From positions 267 through 63,273 of the forward strand of contig DCQY01000036.1 in NCBI GenBank assembly GCA_002323995.1: a DNA stretch of 63,007 bases. Reading direction: 5' to 3'. Every line of letters begins with the position of its first letter. Position 1 is the first letter of the stretch. This document shows positions 26,244 to 35,426 of the stretch, piece by piece. The notes below the pieces were generated by a model. The model was not told the DNA's origin. It saw nothing but the letters and a program-made list of their open reading frames with translations, and made no database searches. Position numbers and translations under genes: made by a program. The stretch comes from Akkermansiaceae bacterium UBA1506 (lineage in GTDB: Bacteria; Verrucomicrobiota; Verrucomicrobiia; Verrucomicrobiales; DEV007).

Positions 26244-26598
26244 TAGGTTGGGATAGTCTCTATTCACCGATTTCAAAACCGAAAGCCCTGTGTTTATCAC
26301 GGATTCCAGCTCAAAAAATGTCCGGTTAAGAGAGGCAACTACGAGGAGGAATGCGCATTTTCAACCTCGAAAGGCAACGCGAAGCAGCGCTAAGGACAGA
26401 AGAAGGCAGGCGTTCGCCTTCATGGAACTTGAGAACATCAGAAGTGAGCCATCGTTATGTCCCTTGGCTCCACTGTCTTCTCCGATTTCTTCACCCCGTA
26501 TAGAACAATCTCCGAAAGCTCACTGGCCTCAACCGGAGCATCGGTAAAAGGCGCTTTGAAATTGAAAGTCGAGTCAAACTTACGAAGTCGGGACTCAG
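26244..26598. other. Intergenic region between hemE and HNH-like gene
   Basis: Contains the heme-operon promoter. A small inverted repeat (GAAGGC / GCCTTC, 26401-26419) is present without a T run. A 88-aa minus frame (26438-26704) overlaps the next gene's 3' end and is not convincing as a gene. Confidence 0.4.
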
Positions 26599-27174
26599 CT
26601 AACCCATAACTTCGTGCTGGCTGACAAAGCTTTGCCACTGCATCGGGCGCATCGCGTATACACCTTGGCAGTGACGTCCCACTCCAGGATCGAAAATCTC
26701 CCAACCGAACTCAGAGGAGCGTCGGCCGTAGTCAAGGCGATAGATCCAGTTCCCAAATTCATCCTTGCGCCAAAGATCGGGATCGTTTCCCGGCACAACC
26801 TCTGAAAATTCCCAGACACTGCGAATCACATCGCGATCATAAGCAGATGCCAACCCCGAGAAACCGTGGCAGTTGGTCTTGACGGTATCACTCGCTTCGC
26901 TGAGGCATGGATCATGGATCTCGCTGATCGGATAGTGAAAACTTTCGTGGGTTCCGTGGGTTCCGTGGCGTGCCTGCTTTTCATGAACCCTCTCATCTTG
27001 AAAGGCCTCATCTTCCCCAACCGTTGCGGCCTCAAGGACTGTGCTGTCACAGTCAAAGTCACTATCGTTCCTACCTCTCGAGTGCTGTCCAAGATCAGCA
27101 TGATCAAGTTCACTGGCCTCATCTAGTGCGTCCCACCAGTTCGGTAATACCTCTTCTCTGCTATCGTAAAACAT
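26599..27174 (-). CDS. HNH-nuclease-like protein with altered catalytic residues
   Basis: A 191-aa protein. The last 65 residues match the HNH subfamily with the pattern '.RDEFGN.IYR..YG...SE.GWEIDH...NL.PLQW..N.S': here WRKDEFGNWIYRLDYG, SSEFGWEI and RPMQWQSFVS are clear. The catalytic Asp-His after GWEI is replaced by Phe-Asp, and the Asn of the last motif is lost, so nuclease activity is unlikely. The N-terminal 120 residues are acidic, low in hydrophobics and unrecognised; a 9-bp tandem repeat at 26947-26964 encodes part of a GTHGTH stretch. It could be a decaying gene or a repurposed DNA-binding protein. Confidence 0.6.
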   Translation of the reverse strand: MFYDSREEVLPNWWDALDEASELDHADLGQHSRGRNDSDFDCDSTVLEAATVGEDEAFQDERVHEKQARHGTHGTHESFHYPISEIHDPCLSEASDTVKTNCHGFSGLASAYDRDVIRSVWEFSEVVPGNDPDLWRKDEFGNWIYRLDYGRRSSEFGWEIFDPGVGRHCQGVYAMRPMQWQSFVSQHEVMG

Positions 27175-27186
27175 AAATGCTGAAAA

Positions 27187-27257
27187 TTTGAACAGTATGT
27201 GAGTCTACACTGATTTTAGAAATTTGAAAACAATAAATGTGATTTTTTGAACAGTAT
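27187..27257 (-). repeat. Two 12-bp direct repeats upstream of the HNH-like gene
   Basis: TTTGAACAGTAT occurs at 27187-27198 and 27246-27257, 59 bp apart, in an AT-rich region just upstream of the minus-strand HNH-like gene (start 27174). Read on the gene's strand it is ATACTGTTCAAA. It could be a double operator, but no known regulator site is matched. Confidence 0.55.
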
Positions 27258-27366
27258 CCCCATGAGCGAACGGGAAGATCGCTTTTGAGCCATCTCTACT
27301 CGATCGCCTGCTTAAAGAAGTGAGGAGCTTTGGAACGAAATAGCGAATCACTGGACGGCTCAGACG

Positions 27367-30300
27367 CTAAGCGTGGTATTCCTGCAATGCCACAACACTC
27401 AAATCGGAAGCCCTCAGCGACTTAATCGATCGGATCGCAGCTTGCGCGCCCCGCATCGTAGTGATGATGGGCACGCGATTAGCCAGCGCACCGCTGCGGA
27501 TCCGCACCTCATCACGGCGCGGTATACGACCGCTCGGGGTGTTGATGACCATGGCGATCTCACCATTCTTGATCATGTCTAGCACATTGGGGCGTCCTTC
27601 AGCCAACTTGTGCAAGGTGTGAACCTCAATCCCGGCGTCCTCGAAGGTTCGCGCGGTGCCAGAGGTGGAGTAGATCTCAAACCCAAGTTCGGCAAATTCA
27701 CGAGCCAACGGGATGGAGGCTTCCTTATCCCGGTCTTTCACACTGAAGAAAATCTTGCCGTCCAGCGGCAACTGAGAAGAGGCGGCCATCTGAGACTTCG
27801 CGTAAGCCATGCCAAGGTCGGCATCGATGCCCATGACTTCTCCGGTCGATTTCATTTCTGGCCCAAGACTGATATCGATGCCGGGGAACTTGGAGAACGG
27901 GAAGACGGCTTCCTTCACGGAATAATGCTCGGGATGGATCGGCTCTGTGAAGCCCATGTCAGCCAACTTTTCCCCAGCCATAACCTTCGCCGCCATCTTA
28001 GCAAGCGGCACGCCAATAGCTTTGGAAACGAACGGCACGGTCCGAGAAGCCCTCGGATTCACTTCGATCACATAAAGTTCCTCATCTTTCACCGCGAACT
28101 GAATGTTCATGAGGCCATGCACTTTCAGTTCAACGGCGAGGCTTTTTGCTGCCGCAGAAATCTGCGAACGCATTTCATCGCTTAACGAGAATGAGGGAAT
28201 CACACAGGCGCTGTCACCGGAGTGAATGCCTGCTTCTTCGATGTGCTCCATAATGGCACCAACCACGGTGGTCTCACCGTCGGAGATACAATCCACGTCA
28301 ACCTCAACGGCATCCTCAAGGAAACGATCTACAAGGACAGGGCGCTCAGGACTGACGTCGACGGCATTCTGCATGTAAGTCTTCAACTCCTCATCGTTGT
28401 AGACGATCATCATGGCACGACCGCCGAGCACAAAGGATGGACGAACGAGCACAGGATAACCGATACGACCAGCGATCTCGACGGCTTCATCCGGCGACAC
28501 CGCCGTGCCAGCCGGAGCCTGTTGAAGGCCCAGTTTGTCAAGTAGGGCAGAGAAAAACTTCCGGTCCTCGGCAAGTTCGATACTCTCGGGCGAAGTGCCG
28601 ATGATATTGCAACCATGGCGCTCAAGGTCGGCAGCAAGATTGAGCGGAGTCTGACCACCAAACTGGACGATGACGCCCCAGCAATCTTCCTGCTCATAGA
28701 TATTGAGCACGTCTTCCAGCGTGAGTGGCTCGAAGTAAAGTTTGTCGCTGGTATCGTAGTCGGTCGAGACAGTCTCAGGATTAGAGTTCACCATGATGGT
28801 CTCGAAACCGAGTTCCTTGAGGGCGAAGGAGGCGTGTACGCAACAGTAGTCAAACTCGATCCCCTGACCGATCCGGTTGGGACCGCCACCGAGAATCATA
28901 ACCTTCTTCTTATCTCCGCCGCGGGCCTCGTTCTCGATGCCGTAGGTGGAGTAGTAATAAGGCGTGTATGCTTCGAACTCAGCCGCGCAAGTGTCGACGA
29001 GTCGGTAAGTCGGGGTGACACCGGCTTCCTTGCGCATGGCGCGAACGTCGTCAGGCGAACTGTCGGTCAACACAGCAAGTTGTTGATCAGAATAACCGAG
29101 GCGCTTGGCGCGGCGGAAATCCATCTCGTCGAGATCGGTGCCGAGTTCTTTCTCGGACTCGAGGATGTCCTCGATGTTCTTGAGGAACCATGGGTCGATC
29201 CCGCTGAGTTCATGGATCTTCTCCAGGGTCAGTCCGGCTTCGAAAGCGAGGCGCAGGAAGAAAACACGCTCAGCGTTCGGAGTGGCGAGGCGCTCGCGGA
29301 TGTAGTCGATGTCGGGAGTGCCATCTTTACCGTCCATGCCGAGACCGAAGCGACCGGTCTCGAGGGAGCGCAGGGCTTTCTGGAAAGACTCCTTAAAAGT
29401 GCGTCCGATGGACATAGCTTCACCCACACTCTTCATCTGAGTGGTGAGGGTAGCATCGGCGTCTCGGAATTTCTCGAAGGTGAATCGCGGGCACTTCACC
29501 ACGCAGTAGTCGATGCTCGGCTCGAAGCTGGCCGGGGTCTCGCGAGTGATGTCGTTCGGAATCTCGTCGAGAGTGTATCCCACAGCGAGCTTGGCAGCGA
29601 TCTTGGCGATGGGGAAACCAGTCGCCTTAGAAGCGAGTGCCGAGGAACGCGACACACGCGGGTTCATCTCGATGACGATCATGCGCCCGTCGGCAGGATT
29701 CACTGAAAACTGTATGTTGGAACCGCCGGTCTCGACGCCGATCTCGCGGATGACAGCGAAGGACGCGTCCCGCATAACTTGGTATTCGCGGTCGGTCAGG
29801 GTCTGGGCCGGAGCCACGGTGATGGAGTCCCCCGTGTGAACGCCCATGGGATCGAAGTTCTCAATGGAACAAATCACCACGCAGTTGTCGGCCCTGTCGC
29901 GCATGACCTCCATCTCGTATTCCTTCCAGCCGAGGAGCGACTCATCGATGAGCACCTCAGTCACGGGAGAAAGGTCCAGACCGCGGCGGACGATCGTTTC
30001 AAATTCTTCCTTGTTGTAAGCAATGCCGCCGCCGGTGCCGCCGAGGGTGAAGGCAGGGCGGATAATCAGGGGGTAGCTGCCGATTTCCTCGGCGATGGCG
30101 AACCCTTCGTCCATGGTATGAGCGATACCTGAACGAGGCATATCGAGGCCAATCTTCTCCATGGCCTGCTTGAAGAGCAGGCGGTCTTCCCCCTTATCGA
30201 TCGCTTCGGCATTCGCTCCGATCATGCGAACTCCTGATTTTTCCAAGTACCCGGACCGAAACAGATCCATCGCTGTGTTCAGAGCGGTCTGGCCGCCCAG

Positions 30301-30567
30301 GGTCGGGAGGAGCGCATCCGGCTTTTCCTTCTCAATGATGCGCTGAACCACTTCCGGTGTAATCGGCTCGACGTAGGTCTTCGCCGCGAACTCCGGATCG
30401 GTCATGATGGTGGCCGGGTTGGAGTTCACCAGAACCACGGTGTATCCTTCTTCCTGAAGGGCCTTGCAGGCCTGAACGCCGGAGTAATCAAACTCACAGC
30501 CCTGTCCGATAACAATGGGTCCTGAACCGATCAGGAGGATTTTCTTAATCGAGTTGTCGCGAGGCAT
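27367..30567 (-). CDS. carB: Carbamoyl-phosphate synthase large subunit
   Basis: Makes carbamoyl phosphate for pyrimidine and arginine synthesis. The 1066 aa comprise two homologous ATP-grasp halves: the first begins KKILLIGSGPIVIGQGCEFDYSG and has GGTGGGIAYNKEE, the second begins KVMILGGGPNRIGQGIEFDYC. An oligomerisation domain lies between, and a C-terminal MGS-like allosteric domain (FSVKDRDKEASIPLAREF...) follows. All are present, so the protein is complete. carA is not adjacent, so the small subunit must be elsewhere. The start ATG at 30567 is followed by PRDNSIKK, typical of the family. Confidence 0.97.
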   Translation of the reverse strand: MPRDNSIKKILLIGSGPIVIGQGCEFDYSGVQACKALQEEGYTVVLVNSNPATIMTDPEFAAKTYVEPITPEVVQRIIEKEKPDALLPTLGGQTALNTAMDLFRSGYLEKSGVRMIGANAEAIDKGEDRLLFKQAMEKIGLDMPRSGIAHTMDEGFAIAEEIGSYPLIIRPAFTLGGTGGGIAYNKEEFETIVRRGLDLSPVTEVLIDESLLGWKEYEMEVMRDRADNCVVICSIENFDPMGVHTGDSITVAPAQTLTDREYQVMRDASFAVIREIGVETGGSNIQFSVNPADGRMIVIEMNPRVSRSSALASKATGFPIAKIAAKLAVGYTLDEIPNDITRETPASFEPSIDYCVVKCPRFTFEKFRDADATLTTQMKSVGEAMSIGRTFKESFQKALRSLETGRFGLGMDGKDGTPDIDYIRERLATPNAERVFFLRLAFEAGLTLEKIHELSGIDPWFLKNIEDILESEKELGTDLDEMDFRRAKRLGYSDQQLAVLTDSSPDDVRAMRKEAGVTPTYRLVDTCAAEFEAYTPYYYSTYGIENEARGGDKKKVMILGGGPNRIGQGIEFDYCCVHASFALKELGFETIMVNSNPETVSTDYDTSDKLYFEPLTLEDVLNIYEQEDCWGVIVQFGGQTPLNLAADLERHGCNIIGTSPESIELAEDRKFFSALLDKLGLQQAPAGTAVSPDEAVEIAGRIGYPVLVRPSFVLGGRAMMIVYNDEELKTYMQNAVDVSPERPVLVDRFLEDAVEVDVDCISDGETTVVGAIMEHIEEAGIHSGDSACVIPSFSLSDEMRSQISAAAKSLAVELKVHGLMNIQFAVKDEELYVIEVNPRASRTVPFVSKAIGVPLAKMAAKVMAGEKLADMGFTEPIHPEHYSVKEAVFPFSKFPGIDISLGPEMKSTGEVMGIDADLGMAYAKSQMAASSQLPLDGKIFFSVKDRDKEASIPLAREFAELGFEIYSTSGTARTFEDAGIEVHTLHKLAEGRPNVLDMIKNGEIAMVINTPSGRIPRRDEVRIRSGALANRVPIITTMRGAQAAIRSIKSLRASDLSVVALQEYHA

Positions 30568-31170
30568 CTTTTTTTGGGATCCAAAAGTTTAGACTTCTTG
30601 CATCTGCGGCACCATTCCGCAACGGATGAAAACGCTTTTTTAGCTGGTTTAGCGACGTTTCTTCCGAGATTCCCGAAGAGTGGCTAAGATTCCACCTGAA
30701 ATGGGCCTATTTTCTTCGAAAACTGTGACCCTCGACCTGTTTGAAGATTCAAATGATCAGCAATCACCGAACTTGATCCACCTTTCCCCGACTCTCGCCG
30801 CTCTCTCGGCACGATTTGTCACCAATCCCGCCCCCTTAGACCGGAACCAATCGACCCGTTTTCAGGCTAATCGACCAGGCCAATCCCGCCAAGGCCTTAT
30901 CGATTCTGGGACAGTCCTCGTGAAACCAGGTCAGTTAACGCCCATTGTCCACATGGAAGTCCTTGCCGGCGGTTGCCGGGTCCATGATCACCCATAGATT
31001 CCAAGACCGGATTAGCCAACATTTCCCCCTGACCAGTGGTAAAATAGTTTGGCAAAGTGAAATAATTCGCTTCATTGAGGAATCAGGATCATGGTTAAAT
31101 AACGCCGTCTATCCGGAATAGACTGATTCTCAGGCACCTACTATCCTACCCTACCCCCCACCGCTACACG
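30568..31170. other. Divergent intergenic region, no convincing gene
   Basis: 600 bp between the divergent carB and dynamin-like genes. A GTG-started 105-aa plus frame (30680-30997) exists but has no recognisable features. I see no riboswitch or RNA gene. Both promoters must lie here. Confidence 0.45.
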
Positions 31171-32937
31171 TTGTCCGAAGCATCCACAGATCTGCTTGGA
31201 AAAAACTACTTCCAGACTCGGGAGGAGCTAGCTGGAGCTATTGAAGCGCTGAAAGCCATGGGCAAGGAAAGCGGTATCGATCCAGGCCGTCTCGCACTGC
31301 TAGAGAACCTCATGGCGAATCTTGAGGATCCGTTCCTGTTTGTGGTCGTCGGAGAAGTCAACGCGGGCAAGTCGACGCTGCTAAATGCCCTTTTTGGTGA
31401 AGACTTTTGCGAATCCGACGTCGTCCCGACTACGGAGCGAATCGGATTTTTCAAATACGGGGAAGAGGCTCACGATTTCGAGTTTTCGAAAGACATCGTC
31501 GAGATCTTCCGGCCAAATGCTTTTCTGCGTGACTTCAATATTGTCGATACGCCCGGAACCAACTCAATCGAATCCGAACATCAGCAGATCACAGAGCAAT
31601 TCCTGCCGATGGCAGATCTTGCCCTTTTTGTGTTCTCGGTTACGAATCCATGGGGAGCTACGACTTGGGATTTCCTCGACCGTATTCATCACCAGTGGAA
31701 GAAAAAGATCGTCTTTATTCTCCAGCAGTGCGACCTCCGAACCGAAGAAGAAGTCGCTGCCATTCTTGAGCACCTGCAAAAGACAGCTCATCATCGCTTC
31801 GGACAGCACTTCCCCACTTTCGCCATTTCCGCTAAGCAGGCGTTTTTAGCCAAGACATCGAAGTCCGGTAATGATGAGCTGGCCGCCGCCAGCCAGATCC
31901 AAGGCCTCGAGCAATACATTTCCGGCGTGGTGGATTCCTCAGAACCTCGCCTCGTCAAGCTAGTCCACGCGTGGCGCGCTGCCTGCTATGTGTTGGGCGA
32001 GGTGAAAGACCAACTGGGTGCGGCCGCTGAAATTATTCGGGCGGACAACGAACTGCTTAGTGAGCTGAAACCCGCCAGCGAGGTTCAGCAAAAGCGAACC
32101 CTTAAAAAATGCGAGCCTCTCTTTGAAGCATTTGACCAGAGCTTTATGGCTGCCGGCCTTCAGGCCGAGCCTATCCTGGACGCGGAGCTTCGAATTATCT
32201 CCGCCCTAGTTCCAAAGAAGAAGGCGGCCGAAGAAATTGAAGGACTGATTTTTGCTACGACGATGAAAGCCGTACACCGCAGTGTTGGTGCAGGAGCCAA
32301 TGCCATCCAAGAAGACGTGCAGCACCTTTGGGAACGAGTTTCGCAAGAAATGCGCGATGCCTTCAAACTGGAACTAAGCGTTGGTGAGGGTGGCGACCCC
32401 AACTGGGAAGAATCCCACGCGAGGATTGGTGAGGGAGTCGCCACCGCGACGCAGCAAGCGCTGCGCGAACTCCACCTCAAGGATGAACTGGCTCGCCTCT
32501 TCATGCAGCGCAGCAAGATGATATGGGGATTCATTTTCACCGCTATACTTTCCATATTAGCTGGCGTGATTCTATCGATGCTCCAAATCAATCCATGGAA
32601 CGCAGTCGCCTTCGGCGCTGCTGGTGGGTGCTTCGCTCTTGGGGCGGTAACCGGAGCCTCCTCGGTCCGTAAGATACGTGGCTACTACATGGGAGTGCTG
32701 AAGAAACATCGAAGCATGGTTGCCCAGAAACAGCGTGATGCCTTCATCAGGGGGACCTCAAAATTTTACGAAGACTTCGTGGACCTCTTCAACCCTCTAC
32801 GCAGCGTCTGTCAGAAGCATCGCGACAAGTATGAACCCCAGCTCAAGGTGATTCGGGAAACAGAGAAATCGCTGGCTCAGCTGGAAAAAATCCTAGCACC
32901 CGTAGAAAAAGCTCTTAGCGCCAAGAGAAAGGGCTAA
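31171..32937 (+). CDS. Dynamin-like GTPase with membrane segment
   Basis: A 588-aa bacterial dynamin-family protein. G1 is GEVNAGKST (61-69), G2 is probably PTTE (87-90), G3 is DTPG (126-129), and the G4 position reads QQCD instead of (N/T)KxD. A long helical stalk follows (about 230-440). Two hydrophobic segments at about 450-472 and 478-500 form a membrane paddle or hairpin anchor, and a further helical region ends the protein. Such proteins remodel or protect membranes. The TTG at 31171 is the start because no upstream ATG is in frame; there is no ribosome binding site. It is monocistronic. Confidence 0.85.
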   Translation: MSEASTDLLGKNYFQTREELAGAIEALKAMGKESGIDPGRLALLENLMANLEDPFLFVVVGEVNAGKSTLLNALFGEDFCESDVVPTTERIGFFKYGEEAHDFEFSKDIVEIFRPNAFLRDFNIVDTPGTNSIESEHQQITEQFLPMADLALFVFSVTNPWGATTWDFLDRIHHQWKKKIVFILQQCDLRTEEEVAAILEHLQKTAHHRFGQHFPTFAISAKQAFLAKTSKSGNDELAAASQIQGLEQYISGVVDSSEPRLVKLVHAWRAACYVLGEVKDQLGAAAEIIRADNELLSELKPASEVQQKRTLKKCEPLFEAFDQSFMAAGLQAEPILDAELRIISALVPKKKAAEEIEGLIFATTMKAVHRSVGAGANAIQEDVQHLWERVSQEMRDAFKLELSVGEGGDPNWEESHARIGEGVATATQQALRELHLKDELARLFMQRSKMIWGFIFTAILSILAGVILSMLQINPWNAVAFGAAGGCFALGAVTGASSVRKIRGYYMGVLKKHRSMVAQKQRDAFIRGTSKFYEDFVDLFNPLRSVCQKHRDKYEPQLKVIRETEKSLAQLEKILAPVEKALSAKRKG

Positions 32938-32975
32938 GCGGACCTAAAATAAAACATTCCAAGCAGTGGCTGCAT

Positions 32976-33569
32976 TCAAACGGACTGCGGAGGCTGATCC
33001 CCAAACGCTTTTTCAGCGATGTCACAGATAAGGTGTCCGGCAATGAGATGGCATTCCTGAACCCTTGCTGTGATATCCGAAGGAACCGCAAGAAGGCAAT
33101 CGGCTATATCGGCACACTTCCCGCCGCTTTGCCCAGTGAAAGCAAAAGTCTTCATTCCTAAACTTTTAGCAAATTCTAGCCCGCGAATCACGTTATCACT
33201 ATTGCCTGATGTGGAAATTCCCACGGCGATATCTTTCTTATCGCAAAGGGCTTCGATTTGGCGGGCATAAATAGCTTCATAACCGAAATCGTTGGCGCAG
33301 GCCGTGATAATTGAGGTGTCTGTAGTAAAAGCTATCGAGGGAAGACCCTTCCGGTTTTCCACAAAACGCACCACAAACTCGGTTGCAAAATGCTGCGCAT
33401 CGGCTGCGCTCCCCCCGTTGCCGAAGAAACAGATCTTGCCTCCCTGCTTGAGACACTCAACCACCTCCTCGCCCATCTGATCAATCACGTTGGAGCAGAC
33501 CTCTTCGAACTTGGCAACGGTAACGGTGTGCTCGGCAATAGTTTGATGAATCAATTCACTGGATGACAT
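32976..33569 (-). CDS. gmhA: Sedoheptulose-7-phosphate isomerase
   Basis: First step of ADP-heptose synthesis for LPS inner core. At 197 aa it is a single SIS domain: ICFFGNGGSAADAQHFATEF is the phosphosugar-binding loop and active-site helix, and GISTSGNSDNVIRGLEFA the second phosphate loop. It is directly downstream of the heptose kinase gene (20 nt), which fixes the pathway. The gene ends 38 bp from the convergent GTPase gene. Confidence 0.93.
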   Translation of the reverse strand: MSSSELIHQTIAEHTVTVAKFEEVCSNVIDQMGEEVVECLKQGGKICFFGNGGSAADAQHFATEFVVRFVENRKGLPSIAFTTDTSIITACANDFGYEAIYARQIEALCDKKDIAVGISTSGNSDNVIRGLEFAKSLGMKTFAFTGQSGGKCADIADCLLAVPSDITARVQECHLIAGHLICDIAEKAFGDQPPQSV

Positions 33570-33589
33570 GGATCAACGGTATCAAGAGA

Positions 33590-34627
33590 TTATTTGGAGA
33601 CCGGAACGCCGGCAGGGAATTCGTTTTTCATGACTGCTAATAGCTCCTCTTTTCCAATAGGAGTCGTTCCCAACTTTCCTACCACGAGGCTGCTAGCGAA
33701 GTTTGAAATCTGAGCGGCAACGACAGGATCAAGACCAGCACAGAGCCCCAGCGTGTAGATCGCAATAGCTGTGTCTCCAGCACCGGATACATCAAACACT
33801 TCCCTTGCCCTCGCCTTAATGTGAACGGGCTCGTTACCCTCGGCAAAAACAAGCATGCCCTGCTCGCCTAGAGTCAGGAGCAACTGCTGACAAGCCCAGC
33901 GCTCTAGCAGTGATGTCCCGACGGTAAGTAAAGGTGCGTCCTGCATGGGGTCGACGCCCTCGTCACGATTATTATCTTCAACGCCAGCACAGGCGAAAGC
34001 TTCAGAACGATTCGGTTTTAACGCAGTGACTCCTTTCCACTCGATCGGATTACCGGGCTTCGGATCAACCGTCACAACGACCTCATGCTTGCCGGCAAGT
34101 GCAATCATACCACTGACCAGCTTCTGGGTAATGAGGCCCTTCCCGTAATCTTCAATGATGATACCATCTAAGTTAGGCAGAATCGGCTCTATTTTGCTGA
34201 GCAGTTCCATGACTTGTTCCGAGCTTGTGGTGCGACGCTTCTCGCGATCGATTCTGACTACCTGTTGGTGACGGGCCACCACACGGGTTTTAGTAATAGT
34301 AGGGTAATCAGCGCTCTGAATGCAGCATCCAACGCCGATACCACATTCTGCCAACGTTTCGGTGAGCAAGCTCCCGTTCGCATCTTGACCAAACAATCCG
34401 GCCAACTCGAGCGACGTCTCAAAGGGAGTCATGTTTCGGGCTACATTAGCCGCACCGCCGGGGTAGCGTGACTCGCGCTGCACCTCAACGACAGGGACAG
34501 GTGCCTCAGGTGAGATGCGCGAAACGCTACCCCAGATGAACCAATCCAACATGACGTCACCGACTACGAGAATGCGCTGGTTTGAAAAGCGCTCGAGCAA
34601 GGCTTCCGGTGAGATTTTTTCTCCCAT
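33590..34627 (-). CDS. hldA: D-glycero-beta-D-manno-heptose-7-phosphate kinase
   Basis: Phosphorylates heptose 7-phosphate at C1 in LPS heptose synthesis. From the ATG at 34627 (MGEKISPEALLERF) the PfkB-type kinase has 345 aa; an upstream start at 34696 adds a basic stretch of doubtful value. Signatures are RYPGGAANVARNM (N-terminal) and VFDVSGAGDTAIAIYTL (catalytic Asp in GAGD). The C-terminal nucleotidyltransferase half of HldE is absent, so that activity must be encoded elsewhere. It is between the NusG paralogue and gmhA in one minus-strand run. Confidence 0.9.
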   Translation of the reverse strand: MGEKISPEALLERFSNQRILVVGDVMLDWFIWGSVSRISPEAPVPVVEVQRESRYPGGAANVARNMTPFETSLELAGLFGQDANGSLLTETLAECGIGVGCCIQSADYPTITKTRVVARHQQVVRIDREKRRTTSSEQVMELLSKIEPILPNLDGIIIEDYGKGLITQKLVSGMIALAGKHEVVVTVDPKPGNPIEWKGVTALKPNRSEAFACAGVEDNNRDEGVDPMQDAPLLTVGTSLLERWACQQLLLTLGEQGMLVFAEGNEPVHIKARAREVFDVSGAGDTAIAIYTLGLCAGLDPVVAAQISNFASSLVVGKLGTTPIGKEELLAVMKNEFPAGVPVSK

Positions 34628-34702
34628 ATCTGATCGTAGGCTACGACTCCTGACAAGTGAATGCAACCACCGAGGCGTTCGGGGAAAGCGCGCCAAGTTT
34701 AG

Positions 34703-35263
34703 TCATGGAGTTCGGATTTCACGCCTAATTTCTCCCGGGCGGGTGACCGACTTTAGCGAGACTTCCGCCTCTCTTTCCTGTCCCAGCCATTCGAGCAGCA
34801 CCTTGATCCGGTCCTGGCCGCAAACCAATTGCGTCACGATAGTTTTAAGCCCCGCCATGGGACCTTCCGTCAATACCACATCGTCACCCTCCGAGATACT
34901 GGGCTCGATCACGCGGATCTCGTTTTCTCTTTCAGGAAACTCCTGCTTTAATTTATGGATATAAACATCCGAAATCTCGGGGTAATAATCGGCGAAACGA
35001 AGCACCCCGGTGACGCTGGTGGTAGCATTAACGGCCCGAAGCTCTTCAACCAAATTAAACTTGGCAAACAAGTAACCTGGAAAAAGGGCTTCAACGAACC
35101 AGACCTTGCCGCGTTGAGTGGATTTCTCAAAGCGAATGCGAGGGCAAAACACCTCGTCGAGGTTAGCAAAACCCTGAAGGTGACGGGCCGCTAAATACTC
35201 ACTTTTTGGCTTCGTTCGGACGCAATACCAGCCGTTTCTGGGCTGCTCAACAGGTTCTGGCAT
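34703..35263 (-). CDS. NusG/RfaH-family specialised elongation factor
   Basis: A 186-aa NusG paralogue. The NGN domain begins WYCVRTKPKSEYLAARHL and contains FPGYLFAKFNL, and a KOW motif follows in EGDDVVLTEGPMAGL with a beta-rich C-terminus. It is distinct from housekeeping NusG, which lies in the secE-rplK cluster. Position directly upstream of heptose-LPS genes recalls RfaH/UpxY, which keep RNA polymerase going through long polysaccharide operons. The target operon is not proven; no ops-like element is evident nearby. Confidence 0.85.
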   Translation of the reverse strand: MPEPVEQPRNGWYCVRTKPKSEYLAARHLQGFANLDEVFCPRIRFEKSTQRGKVWFVEALFPGYLFAKFNLVEELRAVNATTSVTGVLRFADYYPEISDVYIHKLKQEFPERENEIRVIEPSISEGDDVVLTEGPMAGLKTIVTQLVCGQDRIKVLLEWLGQEREAEVSLKSVTRPGEIRREIRTP

Positions 35264-35426
35264 GATAAAAATTACAGTAGAATGACAGCAAAACCTACTC
35301 CGAGTCAGAAGGGATGAAAGATTGTTTTAACTTCTGGCAACAGAATTCGCGATCCTTGAATTCTTGCGCAAACACGGATTTTCCCTTACCAATCCCCTTC
35401 GGCAGGCCCCTGTCGAATCAACCGAA

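Noticed and set aside
26438..26704. 88-aa minus frame overlapping the end of the HNH-like gene
   Set aside because: Considered as a frameshifted tail of the HNH-like gene, but that gene ends where the domain normally ends, so no frameshift is needed.
28615..29706. 363-aa open frame opposite carB
   Set aside because: It is a shadow of the highly conserved, complete carB in another frame and has no recognisable domain; such long antisense frames are common over high-GC third positions.
30680..30997. GTG-started 105-aa frame in the carB/GTPase gap
   Set aside because: No motif, no ribosome binding site, and it lies where divergent promoters must be; I could not support it as a gene.
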